Of a DNA stretch of 64,000 nucleotides, positions 23,401 through 34,894 are shown one piece after another. The notes beneath the pieces are model-generated. The model saw only the letters and a list, made by a program, of their open reading frames with translations. It ran no database searches and had not been told where the DNA came from. The stretch spans positions 110,859,534 to 110,923,533 of the forward strand of contig OY804580.1 of the NCBI GenBank assembly GCA_963680875.1, read 5' to 3'. Position numbers and translations under genes: made by a program. Each line of letters begins with the position of its first letter. Within the stretch, counting starts at the first letter, position 1. Source of the stretch: Bathymodiolus brooksi. Lineage: Eukaryota; Mollusca; Bivalvia; Mytilida; Modiolidae.

Positions 23401-26400
23401 CTATCTAATGTACTGTACTCCTTTCCTTGTTCCATAAGACAAATAACTAACTATCTAATGTACTGTACTCCTTTCCTTGTTCCATAAGACAAATAACTAA
23501 CTATCTAATGTACTGTACTCCTTTCCTTGTTCCATAAGACAAATAACTAACTATCTAATGTACTGTACTCCTTTCCTTGTTCCATAAGACAAATAACTAA
23601 CTATCTAATGTACTGTACTCCTTTCCTTGTTCCATAAGACAAATAACTAACTATCTAATGTACTGTATTCCTTTCCTTGTTCCATAAGACAAATAACTAA
23701 CTATCTAATGTACTGTACTCCTTTCCTTGTTCCATAAGACAAATAACTAACTATATAATGTACTCTACTCCTTTCCTTGTTCCATAAGACAAATAACTAA
23801 CTATCTAATGTACTGTACTCCTTTCCTTGTTCCATAAGACAAATAACTAACTATATAATGTACTGTACTCCTTTCCTTGTTCCATAAGACAAATAACTAA
23901 CTATCTAATGTACTGTACTCCTTTCCTTGTTCCATAAGACAAATAACTAACTATCTAATGTACTGTACTCCTTTCCTTGTTCCATAAGACAAATAACTAA
24001 CTATCTAATGTACTGTACTCCTTTCCTTGTTCCATAAGACAAATAACTAACTATCTAATGTACTCTACTCCTTTCCTTGTTCCATAAGACAAATAACTAA
24101 CTATCTAATGTACTGTACTCCTTTCCTTGTTCCATAAGACAAATAACTAACTATCTAATGTACTGTACTCCTTTCCTTGTTCCATAAGACAAATAACTAA
24201 CTATCTAATGTACTGTACTCCTTTCCTTGTTCCATAAGACAAATAACTAACTATCTAATGTACTGTACTCCTTTCCTTGTTCCATAAGACAAATAACTAA
24301 CTATCTAATGTACTCTACTCCTTTCCTTGTTCCATAAGACAAATAACTAACTATCTAATGTACTGTACTCCTTTCCTTGTTCCATAAGACAAATAACTAA
24401 CTATCTAATGTACTGTACTCCTTTCCTTGTTCCATAAGACAAATAACTAACTATCTAATGTACTGTACTCCTTTCCTTGTTCCATAAGACAAATAACTAA
24501 CTATCTAATGTACTGTACTCCTTTCCTTGTTCCATAAGACAAATAACTAACTATATAATGTACTGTACTCCTTTCCTTGTTCCATAAGACAAATAACTAA
24601 CTATCTAATGTACTGTACTCCTTTCCTTGTTCCATAAGACAAATAACTAACTATATAATGTACTGTACTCCTTTCCTTGTTCCATAAGACAAATAACTAA
24701 CTATATAATGTACTGTACTCCTTTCCTTGTTCCATAAGACAAATAACTAACTATCTAATGTACTGTACTCCTTTCCTTGTTCCATAAGACAAATAACTAA
24801 CTATCTAATGTACTGTACTCCTTTCCTTGTTCCATAAGACAAATAACTAACTATCTAATGTACTGTACTCCTTTCCTTGTTCCATAAGACAAATAACTAA
24901 CTATCTAATGTACTGTACTCCTTTCCTTGTTCCATAAGACAAATAACTAACTATATAATGTACTGTACTCCTTTCCTTGTTCCATAAGACAAATAACTAA
25001 CTATCTAATGTACTGTACTCCTTTCCTTGTTCCATAAGACAAATAACTAACTATCTAATGTACTGTACTCCTTTCCTTGTTCCATAAGACAAATAACTAA
25101 CTATATAATGTACTGTACTCCTTTCCTTGTTCCATAAGACAAATAACTAACTATCTAATGTACTGTACTCCTTTCCTTGTTCCATAAGACAAATAACTAA
25201 CTATCTAATGTACTGTACTCCTTTCCTTGTTCCATAAGACAAATAACTAACTATATAATGTACTGTACTCCTTTCCTTGTTCCATAAGACAAATAACTAA
25301 CTATATAATGTACTGTACTCCTTTCCTTGTTCCATAAGACAAATAAATAACTATATAATGTACTGTACTCCTTTCCTTGTTCCATAAGACAAATAACTAA
25401 CTATCTAATGTACTGTACTCCTTTCCTTGTTCCATAAGACAAATAACTAACTATCTAATGTACTGTACTCCTTTCCTTGTTCCATAAGACAAATAACTAA
25501 CTATCTAATGTACTGTACTCCTTTCCTTGTTCCATAAGACAAATAACTAACTATCTAATGTACTGTACTCCTTTCCTTGTTCCATAAGACAAATAACTAA
25601 CTATCTAATGTACTGTACTCCTTTCCTTGTTCCATAAGACAAATAACTAACTATCTAATGTACTGTACTCCTTTCCTTGTTCCATAAGACAAATAACTAA
25701 CTATCTAATGTACTGTATTCCTTTCCTTGTTCCATAAGACAAATAACTAACTATCTAATGTACTGTACTCCTTTCCTTGTTCCATAAGACAAATAACTAA
25801 CTATCTAATGTACTGTACTCCTTTCCTTGTTCCATAAGACAAATAACTAACTATATAATGTACTCTACTCCTTTCCTTGTTCCATAAGACAAATAACTAA
25901 CTATCTAATGTACTGTACTCCTTTCCTTGTTCCATAAGACAAATAACTAACTATATAATGTACTGTACTCCTTTCCTTGTTCCATAAGACAAATAACTAA
26001 CTATCTAATGTACTGTACTCCTTTCCTTGTTCCATAAGACAAATAACTAACTATCTAATGTACTGTACTCCTTTCCTTGTTCCATAAGACAAATAACTAA
26101 CTATCTAATGTACTCTACTCCTTTCCTTGTTCCATAAGACAAATAACTAACTATCTAATGTACTGTACTCCTTTCCTTGTTCCATAAGACAAATAACTAA
26201 CTATCTAATGTACTGTACTCCTTTCCTTGTTCCATAAGACAAATAACTAACTATCTAATGTACTGTACTCCTTTCCTTGTTCCATAAGACAAATAACTAA
26301 CTATCTAATGTACTGTACTCCTTTCCTTGTTCCATAAGACAAATAACTAACTATCTAATGTACTGTACTCCTTTCCTTGTTCCATAAGACAAATAACTAA

Positions 26401-27386
26401 CTATCTAATGTACTCTACTCCTTTCCTTGTTCCATAAGACAAATAACTAACTATCTAATGTACTGTACTCCTTTCCTTGTTCCATAAGACAAATAACTAA
26501 CTATCTAATGTACTGTACTCCTTTCCTTGTTCCATAAGACAAATAACTAACTATCTAATGTACTCTACTCCTTTCCTTGTTCCATAAGACAAATAACTAA
26601 CTATCTAATGTACTGTACTCCTTTCCTTGTTCCATAAGACAAATAACTAACTATATAATGTACTGTACTCCTTTCCTTGTTCCATAAGACAAATAACTAA
26701 CTATCTAATGTACTGTACTCCTTTCCTTGTTCCATAAGACAAATAACTAACTATATAATGTACTGTACTCCTTTCCTTGTTCCATAAGACAAATAACTAA
26801 CTATATAATGTACTGTACTCCTTTCCTTGTTCCATAAGACAAATAACTAACTATCTAATGTACTGTACTCCTTTCCTTGTTCCATAAGACAAATAACTAA
26901 CTATCTAATGTACTGTACTCCTTTCCTTGTTCCATAAGACAAATAACTAACTATCTAATGTACTGTACTCCTTTCCTTGTTCCATAAGACAAATAACTAA
27001 CTATCTAATGTACTGTACTCCTTTCCTTGTTCCATAAGACAAATAACTAACTATATAATGTACTGTACTCCTTTCCTTGTTCCATAAGACAAATAACTAA
27101 CTATCTAATGTACTGTACTCCTTTCCTTGTTCCATAAGACAAATAACTAACTATCTAATGTACTGTACTCCTTTCCTTGTTCCATAAGACAAATAACTAA
27201 CTATATAATGTACTGTACTCCTTTCCTTGTTCCATAAGACAAATAACTAACTATCTAATGTACTGTACTCCTTTCCTTGTTCCATAAGACAAATAACTAA
27301 CTATATAATGTACTGTACTCCTTTCCTTGTTCCATAAGACAAATAACTAACTATATAATGTACTGTACTCCTTTCCTTGTTCCATA
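20441..27386. repeat. 50-bp satellite, about 139 near-identical units
   Basis: The unit contains CTAATGTACTGTACTCCTTT and CCTTGTTCCATAAGAC followed by AAATAACTAA. The period is exactly 50 bp across almost 7 kb with no visible length change. Variation is nearly confined to a few positions (CTATC/CTATA, TACTG/TACTC, AAATAAC/AAATAAA, TACTC/TATTC). Rare variants recur about 2.05-2.1 kb apart (AAATAAATAA at 23241 and 25341; TGTATTCC near 23660 and 25710), which shows a higher-order duplication of 41-42 units. The array lies wholly within the last intron of the piggyBac gene. No reading frame or known element ends were seen. Confidence 0.97.
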
Positions 27387-27574
27387 TGTTGCTGTTATTT
27401 GTTGGTTTCGGGAATTTTTACTCTCTTTTTTGTGTGTTAAATTTGTAAAATATTCAAGATGATATTAAATCATAAATGAAAATAAAATGTTTTTCACTCG
27501 TAAATTGATACATGTATGAACTTCTTGCAATACATCAATAGTATGTCATATACATTCATTCTTTTTTGTTACAG

Positions 27575-28094
27575 TCAATGCCTACATATGTTACGGAACT
27601 TCGTTCGTCGTTCAACGAAAGCTGGATCATTTAAAGTTCCATGAACAATTACCATGGGCGGATCCAGGATTTCAAGTTAGGGGGGAGCACTTAAAAAAAT
27701 TGCTCCGAGCGGAGGGAGGCGCGAAAATTTTTGGGGTATTTCGTGTGAAAAATCATGATTTTACGCCAAAAAATCATATTTTTTCCAATTTTAGGGGGTC
27801 GCGCCCCGGATCCTCCCCTGATTATGTCAGGAATTAATCGCAGATTTCCGAAACAAAAACTACCAGCAAGCCAGAGTGAGAGATCAGCACATGCAATTAC
27901 CTCGAATCACGGAAAGACATTTTCCTGAGAAAATCCCGGGTGGGAAGAGAAAAAAATGTGTTGTTTGTTCGACATCACACGAACGCCGGTTCCGGAAATC
28001 TAGGATACAGTGGTGGTGTCCTAACTGTAAAGTTGGGCTCTGTGTTGAAGGATGCTTTAGAAAATATCATACCAGTCATCATTATGAAGAATAA
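27575..28094 (+). pseudogene. piggyBac exon 6: end of the core and C-terminal Cys-rich domain, interrupted by a MITE
   Basis: Acceptor TTGTTACAG at 27574. The frame reads V-N-A-Y-I-C-Y-G and then L-K-F-H-E-Q-L up to 27652. It resumes at 27825 with C-Q-E-L-I-A-D-F and runs to TAA at 28092. The tail has C-V-V-C, then C-P-N-C, C-V-E-G-C-F and Y-H-T-S-H-H, the zinc-binding domain that closes many piggyBac transposases. Removing the 168-bp insertion and one copy of its ATTA duplication restores a continuous frame. Confidence 0.85.
27653..27820. mobile_element. 168-bp MITE inserted in piggyBac exon 6
   Basis: ATTA occurs on both sides (27649-27652 and 27821-27824). The ends are imperfect inverted repeats: CCATGGGCGGATCCAGG at the left, and CAGGGGAGGATCCGGGG when the right end is read on the minus strand. 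A related copy at 47140-47296 ends in GGATCCGCCCCTG. The superfamily is uncertain; a 3-4-bp target duplication with CAGGGGCGGATCC-type ends is all that can be said. Confidence 0.75.
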
Positions 28095-28219
28095 AATTGG
28101 CGAAATGGGAATATTTTTTCAACACAGAATCCATTTTTACAATAAGGATATCGCCATTGTATTCTAGATTTCCTGAATTTACAATTTTATTAAATAAGGA
28201 ACTCCAACAAATGAAGCAT

Positions 28220-28560
28220 ATTATAGTTTTAGCTAGAGTAGGAAAGATAGATTTATTTGGACAATAGAACTTTGTCATATTTGAAATTTTTTTAAACCCT
28301 TTTTTAACCGTACTTTATTCTTAACGACAACCAATGCGATGATATATTCCAGTACATTTTTACGGACAACCATCACAAATCTATAGAAAAAAAAATGCCA
28401 AGGTGCGGGTTGAGAGAAGTCCAATATTTAAAGATCGCTTTTTTATAATATGGAAATATTTGGGAAATGGTGTGAAACAAAATGTTTAATGTGTAACGAT
28501 TTTAGCTAGGACCCTGTGACAATTTTTTTTTTTATAAACTGATAACAAGCCTTGGAATCA
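28220..28560. repeat. Dispersed repeat X, uninterrupted copy
   Basis: Matches, in reverse complement, 45545-45748 plus 46084-46200, which is the same sequence split by a 329-bp MITE. Shared landmarks include AATAGAACTTTGTCATATTT and AAATGCCAAGGTGCGGGTTG. The edge AACAAGCCTTGGAATCAG also occurs inverted at 44646. The class is unknown. Confidence 0.75.
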
Positions 28561-28989
28561 GATATCCCATAGAAAGTGGTTGTCGATAGATAATTGTTTT
28601 ACAATCAAGTATTTCATATATATTTATGATGAGAACAAGTATACAACCATATGATTAATCGTATAGGTAAAATGTGTGTCGCTGCCATGAGTCTATGTAT
28701 GATTGTTTTGATTGTCACTAGAAAAAGAGGAGATGGTAGATATTATTTTGCTTTGTGAAAAACCAACAACAACACTCCTAATAAACTGTTGTCTTTTACG
28801 TGTAAGGAGTGTGTCCTTTACACCCCGCGCTAATGTATGTATTAAATTCGTTCCTCATAGCTGTCTGGTGTCCCTTTCACATAAAGTCGGCGTTTTCCTA
28901 GAGGAAGCCATTTGTTATTTTATTTATGTCAAATTCGCAGTCATGTTAGGATTCTAATAATAATAGGATATTATACATTATTATACAGT
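28561..28989. other. Intergenic DNA
   Basis: No supported gene. The longest open frame (28712-28957) has no recognisable domain and no supporting signals. I saw no repeat match elsewhere in the window. Confidence 0.5.
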
Positions 28990-29620
28990 TATAATTTTAA
29001 TCCAATAAAAAACAATATGGTTGTGATCGTCTTCCGTAATTAGAATCTTCAAAATGAATACAACCGAATTAATATCAAATGGTGACTTGTTTCAACCTCA
29101 TTTAAAATATACCTTGACATTCTGTAATACTTGTACTCGTACATCACGTTCACGATCTTTTATTACAACACAGTGTACATTTTGTTCCTGTTTCTAGATA
29201 AAGGACTTTATCAAACAGAATCATACAGTTTACATGTAATGCAGTTAATACGCATTTAATCCACAGAAGAATATTTCTATTTTCCACACCTTGTGGTGTG
29301 GGGTCGCTATTGTGCATGCGAAATATTAATTGCAAACCCCATTGACTGGCTATTTGCTGCCTGTCTAGAATATTTTATTTTTTTCTCGATCGACAGTTCA
29401 GAAGCTAGAAAACAATATGATGAATAGTGTCTGTCAATCATGCAAACAATAACTTATGCACATGACAGAACGCATTTTCAATGCACTACATACACAAACT
29501 TTTGACCCATCATTTGTCCATTGGAGGTTGATTTAAGAGAATGGAACTGATAGAAGTTAAAAGTTTAATTTGGGCGCAAAAGGGGAAACTTTATATAAAT
29601 TATGAAAATGTGATGTGAAT
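28990..29620. repeat. Dispersed repeat Y, uninterrupted copy
   Basis: The reverse complement matches 38270-38757 and 41626-41745. Landmarks are CCACACCTTGTGGTGTGGGG, TGGTTGTGATCGTCTTCCG and GGGCGCAAAAGGGGAAAC. The other copy is split by a Penelope-like element at the position corresponding to TCATTTAA (29098-29105), so this copy shows the empty site. No coding capacity is recognised; the short open frames are not shared between the copies. Confidence 0.8.
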
Positions 29621-29639
29621 TCAGCGGCCAACCATCCCA

Positions 29640-30115
29640 GTCTGGTGGCAAACAAAAGGTATTGTTCTGATATGCCTAACATTGTGTCTGCAAATTCCAT
29701 CCAATGAACCCCAACAAAAAACCTACTTTCAGCAAACCAATTATAAACAGTGATAATCATAAATTCCATCAATATCAATAAAACAATTACCTTTCATCTT
29801 AACTGAACTTGAACCGTCGTGGGGCGTATGGTAGTTGAATTTACAACTACCTGTGCAGTCATTGCCTATCACCACTTAAGTTGTGAGTTTGAACCCCATT
29901 CATGGCGAGGTGTACTCGATAAAACATTATGTGATAAAGTTTGTCAGTGACTTGCGACAGGTCTGTGGATTTCTCTGGGTACTCCAATTTCCGCCACAAA
30001 AGTAGTAACTGAAATATTTTTGAAAGTGGTGTTAAACACCTAACCTCCAATGGACAAATGATGGATCAAACGTTTGTGTATGTAGTGGATAACATAAAAC
30101 ACCTTTGGGTTATAA
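29640..30115. repeat. Dispersed repeat Z containing a tRNA-derived SINE (about 29815-30045)
   Basis: Inverted copy at 33060-33605. The SINE part has a B-box-like GAGTTTGAACCCC, then GACTTGCGACAGG, TCTCTGGGTACTCCAATTTC and GAAAGTGGTGTTAAACACC, the same 3' domain as the SINE at 2336. The flanks beyond the SINE are also shared between the two copies, so the SINE was already inside Z when Z was copied. Confidence 0.75.
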
Positions 30116-30129
30116 TGTGAGAGCTATCT

Positions 30130-30290
30130 GTTGGATTGTGCCCAAAAAATATCTACTCCTTTTGGATCAAACTATTTTTCTTCATTTTAGAAGTAGCATC
30201 GATAGACCATTAAACCCGTTACCTCCGTATCCCTGTAGTAATAACTATTTCAGTATCCCGGAAGTAAATATATAATCAATAATTGGGGGC
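30130..30290. repeat. Dispersed repeat, inverted partner of 31362-31510
   Basis: Landmarks are AAATATCTACTCCTTTTGG, TAGCATCGATAGACCATTAA and CAGTATCCCGGAAG, all found in reverse complement at 31362-31510. It lies directly after repeat Z, so Z and this segment may belong to one larger unit. Confidence 0.75.
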
Positions 30291-31361
30291 TTATGAAAAA
30301 AAAACTATTTTGGATGAAGTGGTGTTTATTTTATTTCTATCTTACATTTGTATATAACTGTTACGTGCCGACATACCATCGTTTTTTACGGCAAAGATTG
30401 CTTCTCAAATATCAAAACGTCATCTAAGCGCTTGGAATATTTGAACATTTTCCCGTCGTTTTTCAAGAAATTTAACACCTCGTGAAACCCAAAAAATAAA
30501 TTAACAGTATTTGTGTTTTATTTATTTTAATAATCTGGTAAAATATTTTTCTGGTGCACGACTGCGGAGGTGCTTAATTTCTTCGAAAACCGTCCAAATA
30601 TCGCGGGCAAAATTCCACGAAATACAGAAAACAAATAACGCTCATGACGTCACAATGACGTCAAATACGTATCGATTTTATTGGAAACAAGTTTTAACAT
30701 CAAAAGTATGATCTCGTCTAATATAAAACAAATCAAATTTTAATCAAGTATGTTCTGAGATAATGATTCATTAAATATGGGGCCATATATGGCACTTATA
30801 GTCCCCAGTTCTTTTTATGGCATTGACGCCGGATTACATGCACCGAGTTTTTCTCTTGGTTTTAATGTACACAAACTGTATTTAAAATAAATACAATTAT
30901 TTTCAGAAACATAAGTTATTTACTGATGAATTTCATTACTTGAAATGAATCATGAAATGTACAGATTGTGTATATAATGGTCTCATATATACAATCAGAA
31001 GAGTGAAAATGTTGATTTTAAGGGTCTGGCTGAGGTTATAAATAAATTAATATTTAACAACCTCCACAATCCTCCACCAACAAAATATTTTGATATAATC
31101 ATTGACCCTCTATACTCAAAACAACTGCTCAATTTGGTGTTGGTGGAAGACTGTGGAGGTATATAAAATAGCTAAAATGTACATTAAATATGTCGTTTAT
31201 AGTCCATTTTTAGCATTATCCGTCTAATTATGATGTCATTATGACGTCATAACGCACCCAATTTCACGGAAAGTTATATTTTTTGAATTTTTTTTTTATA
31301 TAACAATTAAATTAGTAAATTGTTTTTATTCTATGTCAAACATTATTTTTTAATATAATGT
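30291..31361. other. Intergenic DNA with a 21-bp-arm hairpin (31065-31160)
   Basis: CCTCCACAATCCTCCACCAAC-type sequence at about 31069 is inverted at about 31137 (GTTGGTGGAAGACTGTGGAGG-type), which could mark the ends of a small fold-back element. Nearby CGACTGCGGAGGTGC at 30567 is a weaker match. GGGGCCATATATGGCACTTA at 30779 resembles GGGGCCGATTTTGGCCCTTA at 46912. No gene is supported. Confidence 0.45.
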
Positions 31362-31510
31362 GGGGCCAATTTTGCAATTATTGATTATATATTTTCTTCC
31401 GGGATACTGAGGTAGATTTAATGGTCTATCGATACTACTTCTAAAATAAAGTAAAATAGTTTGATCCAAAAGGAGTAGATATTTTTGGGCACAATCCAAC
31501 ATAGCCTTAA
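31362..31510. repeat. Inverted partner of 30130-30290
   Basis: Reverse complement of 30130-30290 with scattered mismatches and small indels (GGTCTATCGATACTACTTCT and CCAAAAGGAGTAGATATTTT as landmarks). It directly abuts the Penelope-like 3' fragment at 31516. Confidence 0.75.
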
Positions 31511-31515
31511 GAAGA

Positions 31516-31850
31516 GTTTGAAGATACCAAAGGGGCAATCAGAATCCGTATATCGAAGAAGAACAGACAACACAATGGCCAAAAGAAAAAGTACAAATGG
31601 ACAAACAACGATCTACAAAACATACTTATAAAACTAAAGATCGAGTAACACGAACCCCAGTAAAAACCGGGGGTGTACTCAGGTGCTCCGGAAGGGTGTG
31701 CAGTTGCTGCCCCACTAGTGGCACTCGTCGTGTTAATCTAGTTACAAATCCGGTAATAAGTGAATGAGGAAAGGACCGGGAAGTGTTTACGACAAGTGGA
31801 ACATATCCGTGGTCATTATCCAAGAATTTTATTTCGATTAGACATGGGGT
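31516..31850 (-). mobile_element. Penelope-like element, 3' UTR fragment
   Basis: Begins GTTTGAAGATACCAAAGGGG and continues through AACACGAACCCCAGTAAAAA, GGTGCTCCGGAAGGGTG and GAACATATCCGTGGTC. The same order of landmarks occurs at 59808-60240, where it precedes a reverse-transcriptase remnant on the minus strand. Here the element stops before the coding part, so only the 3' end inserted. Confidence 0.65.
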
Positions 31851-33059
31851 TAGTTTATCATCCCGCTCATAGAAGGAACGATGTGGGGGAAAAAAACGGA
31901 AAAATATGTTAATTATTTTATCTTTCTAAATGCATCAATTAAATAAAAACTAGAACTGTACAACCACAAACACACCTTGTTACATTCCAATATATAAACA
32001 TGAATACAAAAATCTGGATTAGCTGATCAAAAGAAAAAAAGAAATATTCAATTACCGGAGACGACGGAATATTAGTAAAATACTTACAAATTACTTCTAC
32101 TTAAACCTTTAAGAATTTTTATTCTGGAGATTCATAGAAGTCAAACCTGCATAGATCGTAAATGTAAAAACTTTTTTGATTAAATAATAAGTAATAAGAT
32201 GTCTAATGACGAGTGAAAGAAGTGTTCTTTTAGGATAGAGACCTTCCAATTTTCTCTGTAGTCCTTTCTCGTTTTTATGATTTTCATATTGATACATTCA
32301 TTTACAAGGGATCTGCGGCTATTATCGGATATTGTGGTACCACTTCAGAATGCGTTCCATTCCTTTTGAGTTCAAACGACAATGCGTGTGACGTTACGCA
32401 CGATATTGCGTCAATGATTTAAACTCAAAGAAGATGTAAATACCACAGAAGAATCAACATAAATTTTAAAGGAACAGGAATATTTGACTTAAACAGAACC
32501 CAGATATATACTCATACATTTGCATGGTCAGAAGTAATCGATAAAATAGAATTTTGGAGCTGTTTGTATTGTGTAGAGTCAGTGTGTATTACATGTGGTA
32601 GTGAACAGGACACATTATACAATGTGCATATGATGTAAAACAATGTGTTTGATTCCTCATAGTCTACTTGCGATTTTTCATGTATAAATCCAAAGAATAC
32701 AATGGTATGGATATTTTGGATTCAATATTCAGTGATCAAAGACAGAAAGATGTGATGAATTAAGTGATTGAATATTTATTTAATGATTAAGAAACACATG
32801 AATAATTGTAGTTTTCAGTTCAGACAAGAAATCAGGATTCAGCCATACCTACATGTACATATTAAGACGCAATAAACACTGAAACATAATTTTGAGATCA
32901 TGGAGATAATTTAATTGAATTGTTAATAAAAAATTTGAAAGTGAAGTTGTTTCTTTTTCAGTACATTGTTTAATGACATGATATGTGTATAGCAGTTCCC
33001 ATAATTGTGTGGGAAACAATATTGTTGTAGTATTATTGGTACTTGTAAAGATATGCCAC
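31851..33059. other. Intergenic DNA, about 1.2 kb
   Basis: No supported gene, RNA or repeat. Open frames are short and lack domains. Base composition is uniformly AT-rich. Confidence 0.5.
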
Positions 33060-33605
33060 ATTATGACCCAAAGGTGTTTTATGTTATGCACTACATACAC
33101 AAACTTTTGATCCATCATTTGTCCATTGGAGGTTAGGTGTTTAACACCACTTTCAAAAATAATTCAGTTACTACTTTTGTGACGGAAATTGGAGTACCCA
33201 GAGAAATCCACACACCTGTCGCAAGTCACTGACAAACTTTATCACATAATGTTTTATCGAGTACACCTCGCCATGAATGGGGTTCAAACTAACAACTTAA
33301 GTGGTGATAGGCAACGATTGCACAGGTAGTTGTAAATTCAACTACCATACGACCACGACGGCTCAAGTTCAGTTAAGATGAAAGGTAATTGTTTTATTGA
33401 TATTGATGAAATTTATGATTATCACTGTTTATATACTTTCTTTTCATATCAATCAATGAAAATAATTGGTTTGCTGAAAGTATGTTTTTTGTTGGGGTTC
33501 ATTGGATGGAATTTGTATCTCATGTAAAGTTCCGTCAGTTGCAGACACAACGTTAGGCATATCAGAACAATACCCTTTATTTTGCCACCAGATTGGGATG
33601 GTTGG
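33060..33605. repeat. Dispersed repeat Z, inverted copy with SINE (about 33135-33390)
   Basis: Reverse complement of 29640-30115, including the SINE (GGTGTTTAACACCACTTTC at its tail) and flanking landmarks such as GGCATATCAGAACAATACC. Small indels separate the copies. The spacing between the two inverted copies is about 2.9 kb. Confidence 0.75.
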
Positions 33606-33698
33606 CCACTGAATTTTACGATTACACACTTTCTATAAGTCTACCCATGTTGAATTTAAAACTCTGTCAACAGTTGAAACACTGACACCAAAGCATAA

Positions 33699-33726
33699 AT
33701 AAATAAATAAATAAATAAATAAATAT
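33699..33726. repeat. (AAAT)n microsatellite
   Basis: About seven AAAT units just before the Harbinger element. Confidence 0.9.
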
Positions 33727-34079
33727 TGCAAGGACCGTGTTATTTATCTTAAGCCGCGTTCTCATGACCAAATTTACACATGTGTAAATTATTTTGCATA
33801 TATGTAAATTTACACACGGGTGCAAATTCGTCCATGTGAACGCATTTACTCACGTATGTAAATTTACACCATATGTAAATTTACACTTGGTAGGGACCAA
33901 GTGCAAATAAATTTTTACACGTGCAAATGTATTTGGGTGAGTATTTCTGTAAATTGATTTCCATACTCCTAATTTTCGACAATTAATGTCATAATTCCGC
34001 TTGGATTAACGCATGCAACGTATTTAACCTTGACCTATTGATTGGCTACACTTGTAACAGTATTTGGTCAGTTATTAAA

Positions 34080-34146
34080 ATGCCGCTAAAGAGGAAAGCT
34101 GGTCAAAAACGGGGTGCTGCATGGTCTGATGATGAGACTAGACATC
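34080..34146 (+). pseudogene. Myb/SANT-like protein of the Harbinger element, first 21 codons only
   Basis: ATG at 34080 begins a basic peptide followed by A-W-S-D-D-E-T-R, the start of a Myb/SANT-like helix-turn-helix as encoded by the second gene of Harbinger elements, whose product assists the transposase in binding ends. Similarity stops at about 34143, where the sequence switches to the transposase gene on the opposite strand. An internal deletion has fused the two genes. Confidence 0.55.
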
Positions 34147-34868
34147 GGGAACAGAGTACTTGTTTCTCCTTTATGAAAAATTTCGGAGTTCACGAATACA
34201 CGTGCATCGTGAACCCGTCCCGGCCACCCTATATTAATGTCTCGGAAAATGTACTTGTTACCACAAACACCTTGCATGATAAGTGAATAGTAGTCTTTTC
34301 TATTTAAATAGTCACCGTGTGATTCGGATGGAGCGATTATTGGTATATGGGTACCATCGATTGCACCTCCACAGTCCAGGAATCCCCAAGATTCTTCATA
34401 ACCTCTTACGACATTTTTCAACTCGTCTCCAGTCGGAAACTTAACATATACATTTAACAGATCTTCATATATGGCTTCGCTTACTTTATGAACTATACTG
34501 CAAACCGTCGACTTTCCTACTCCAAATAAATTGCCGATCGTTCTGTATTGTGCTGAAGAGGCAAGCCAATACAAAGTTATAGCAACCTGTTTTTGAATAT
34601 CTACTACGTCTCTCACTGCATGGTCACTTGGCGCTAGACTTGCTTCCAGATCTCGACACAAAGATGTAAAGGTTTCTCTCTTCATTCGAAAGTTTTTAAT
34701 CCACTGGTCATCGTCAGATGTCTGAAGAACAATATGGTCAAACCAGTCCGTAGAACGTTCTTTTTTCCATGTCCTTTTTTCATGACCCAGTCCAATGACC
34801 AAATCCGCTCCCACAAAGTATGGAAACAATCTCCTTCTTTGGCATCGAAAACGAACGAAAGCGTCCAT
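34146..34868 (-). pseudogene. Harbinger transposase (DDE_Tnp_4/HARBI1-like), C-terminally truncated
   Basis: ATG at 34868. The open frame runs 260 codons to 34086, but only about 240 are transposase. It has a helix-turn-helix-like segment (Q-Y-R-T-I-G-N-L-F-G-V-G-K-S-T-V), then G-G-A-I-D-G-T-H-I-P-I with the first catalytic Asp, Y-L-N-R-K-D-Y-Y-S-L, Q-G-V-C-G-N-K, and G-W-P-G-R-V-H-D-A-R-V-F with the second Asp. The third catalytic acid and the remaining C-terminal third are missing. After L-F-P the frame reads antisense through the Myb-like gene. HARBI1-type proteins are about 350 residues, so a third is lost. Confidence 0.85.
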
Positions 34869-34894
34869 GTTTCACCATCAGATGTCACTGTCGT

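Larger units (their letters stand above)
15688..28094 (+). pseudogene. piggyBac-type transposase gene, six exons, inactivated
   Basis: Six segments joined by consistent GT-AG introns give a full piggyBac architecture: acidic N-terminus, N-terminal core, RNase H-like DDD core, and C-terminal Cys-rich zinc domain. Exons lie at about 15897-16010, 16752-17330, 18789-18987, 19333-19616, 19890-20071 and 27575-28094. Splice phases at the junctions from exon 2 onward keep the family motifs in register. The copy is dead: a TAG directly follows the first catalytic Asp (18814-18816), a TGA precedes the third catalytic Asp motif (19969-19971), the frame breaks after exon 1, and a 168-bp element interrupts exon 6. 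The introns hold a mariner-like MITE and a 6.9-kb 50-bp satellite. TTAA plus a CCC terminus at the 5' side argues for a transposon rather than a domesticated host gene. Confidence 0.85.

Noticed and set aside
28100..28330. 3' terminal repeat of the piggyBac element
   Set aside because: A GGG-TTAA end inverted to the 5' terminus was looked for after the last exon; only AAACCC-type and AT-rich sequence is present.
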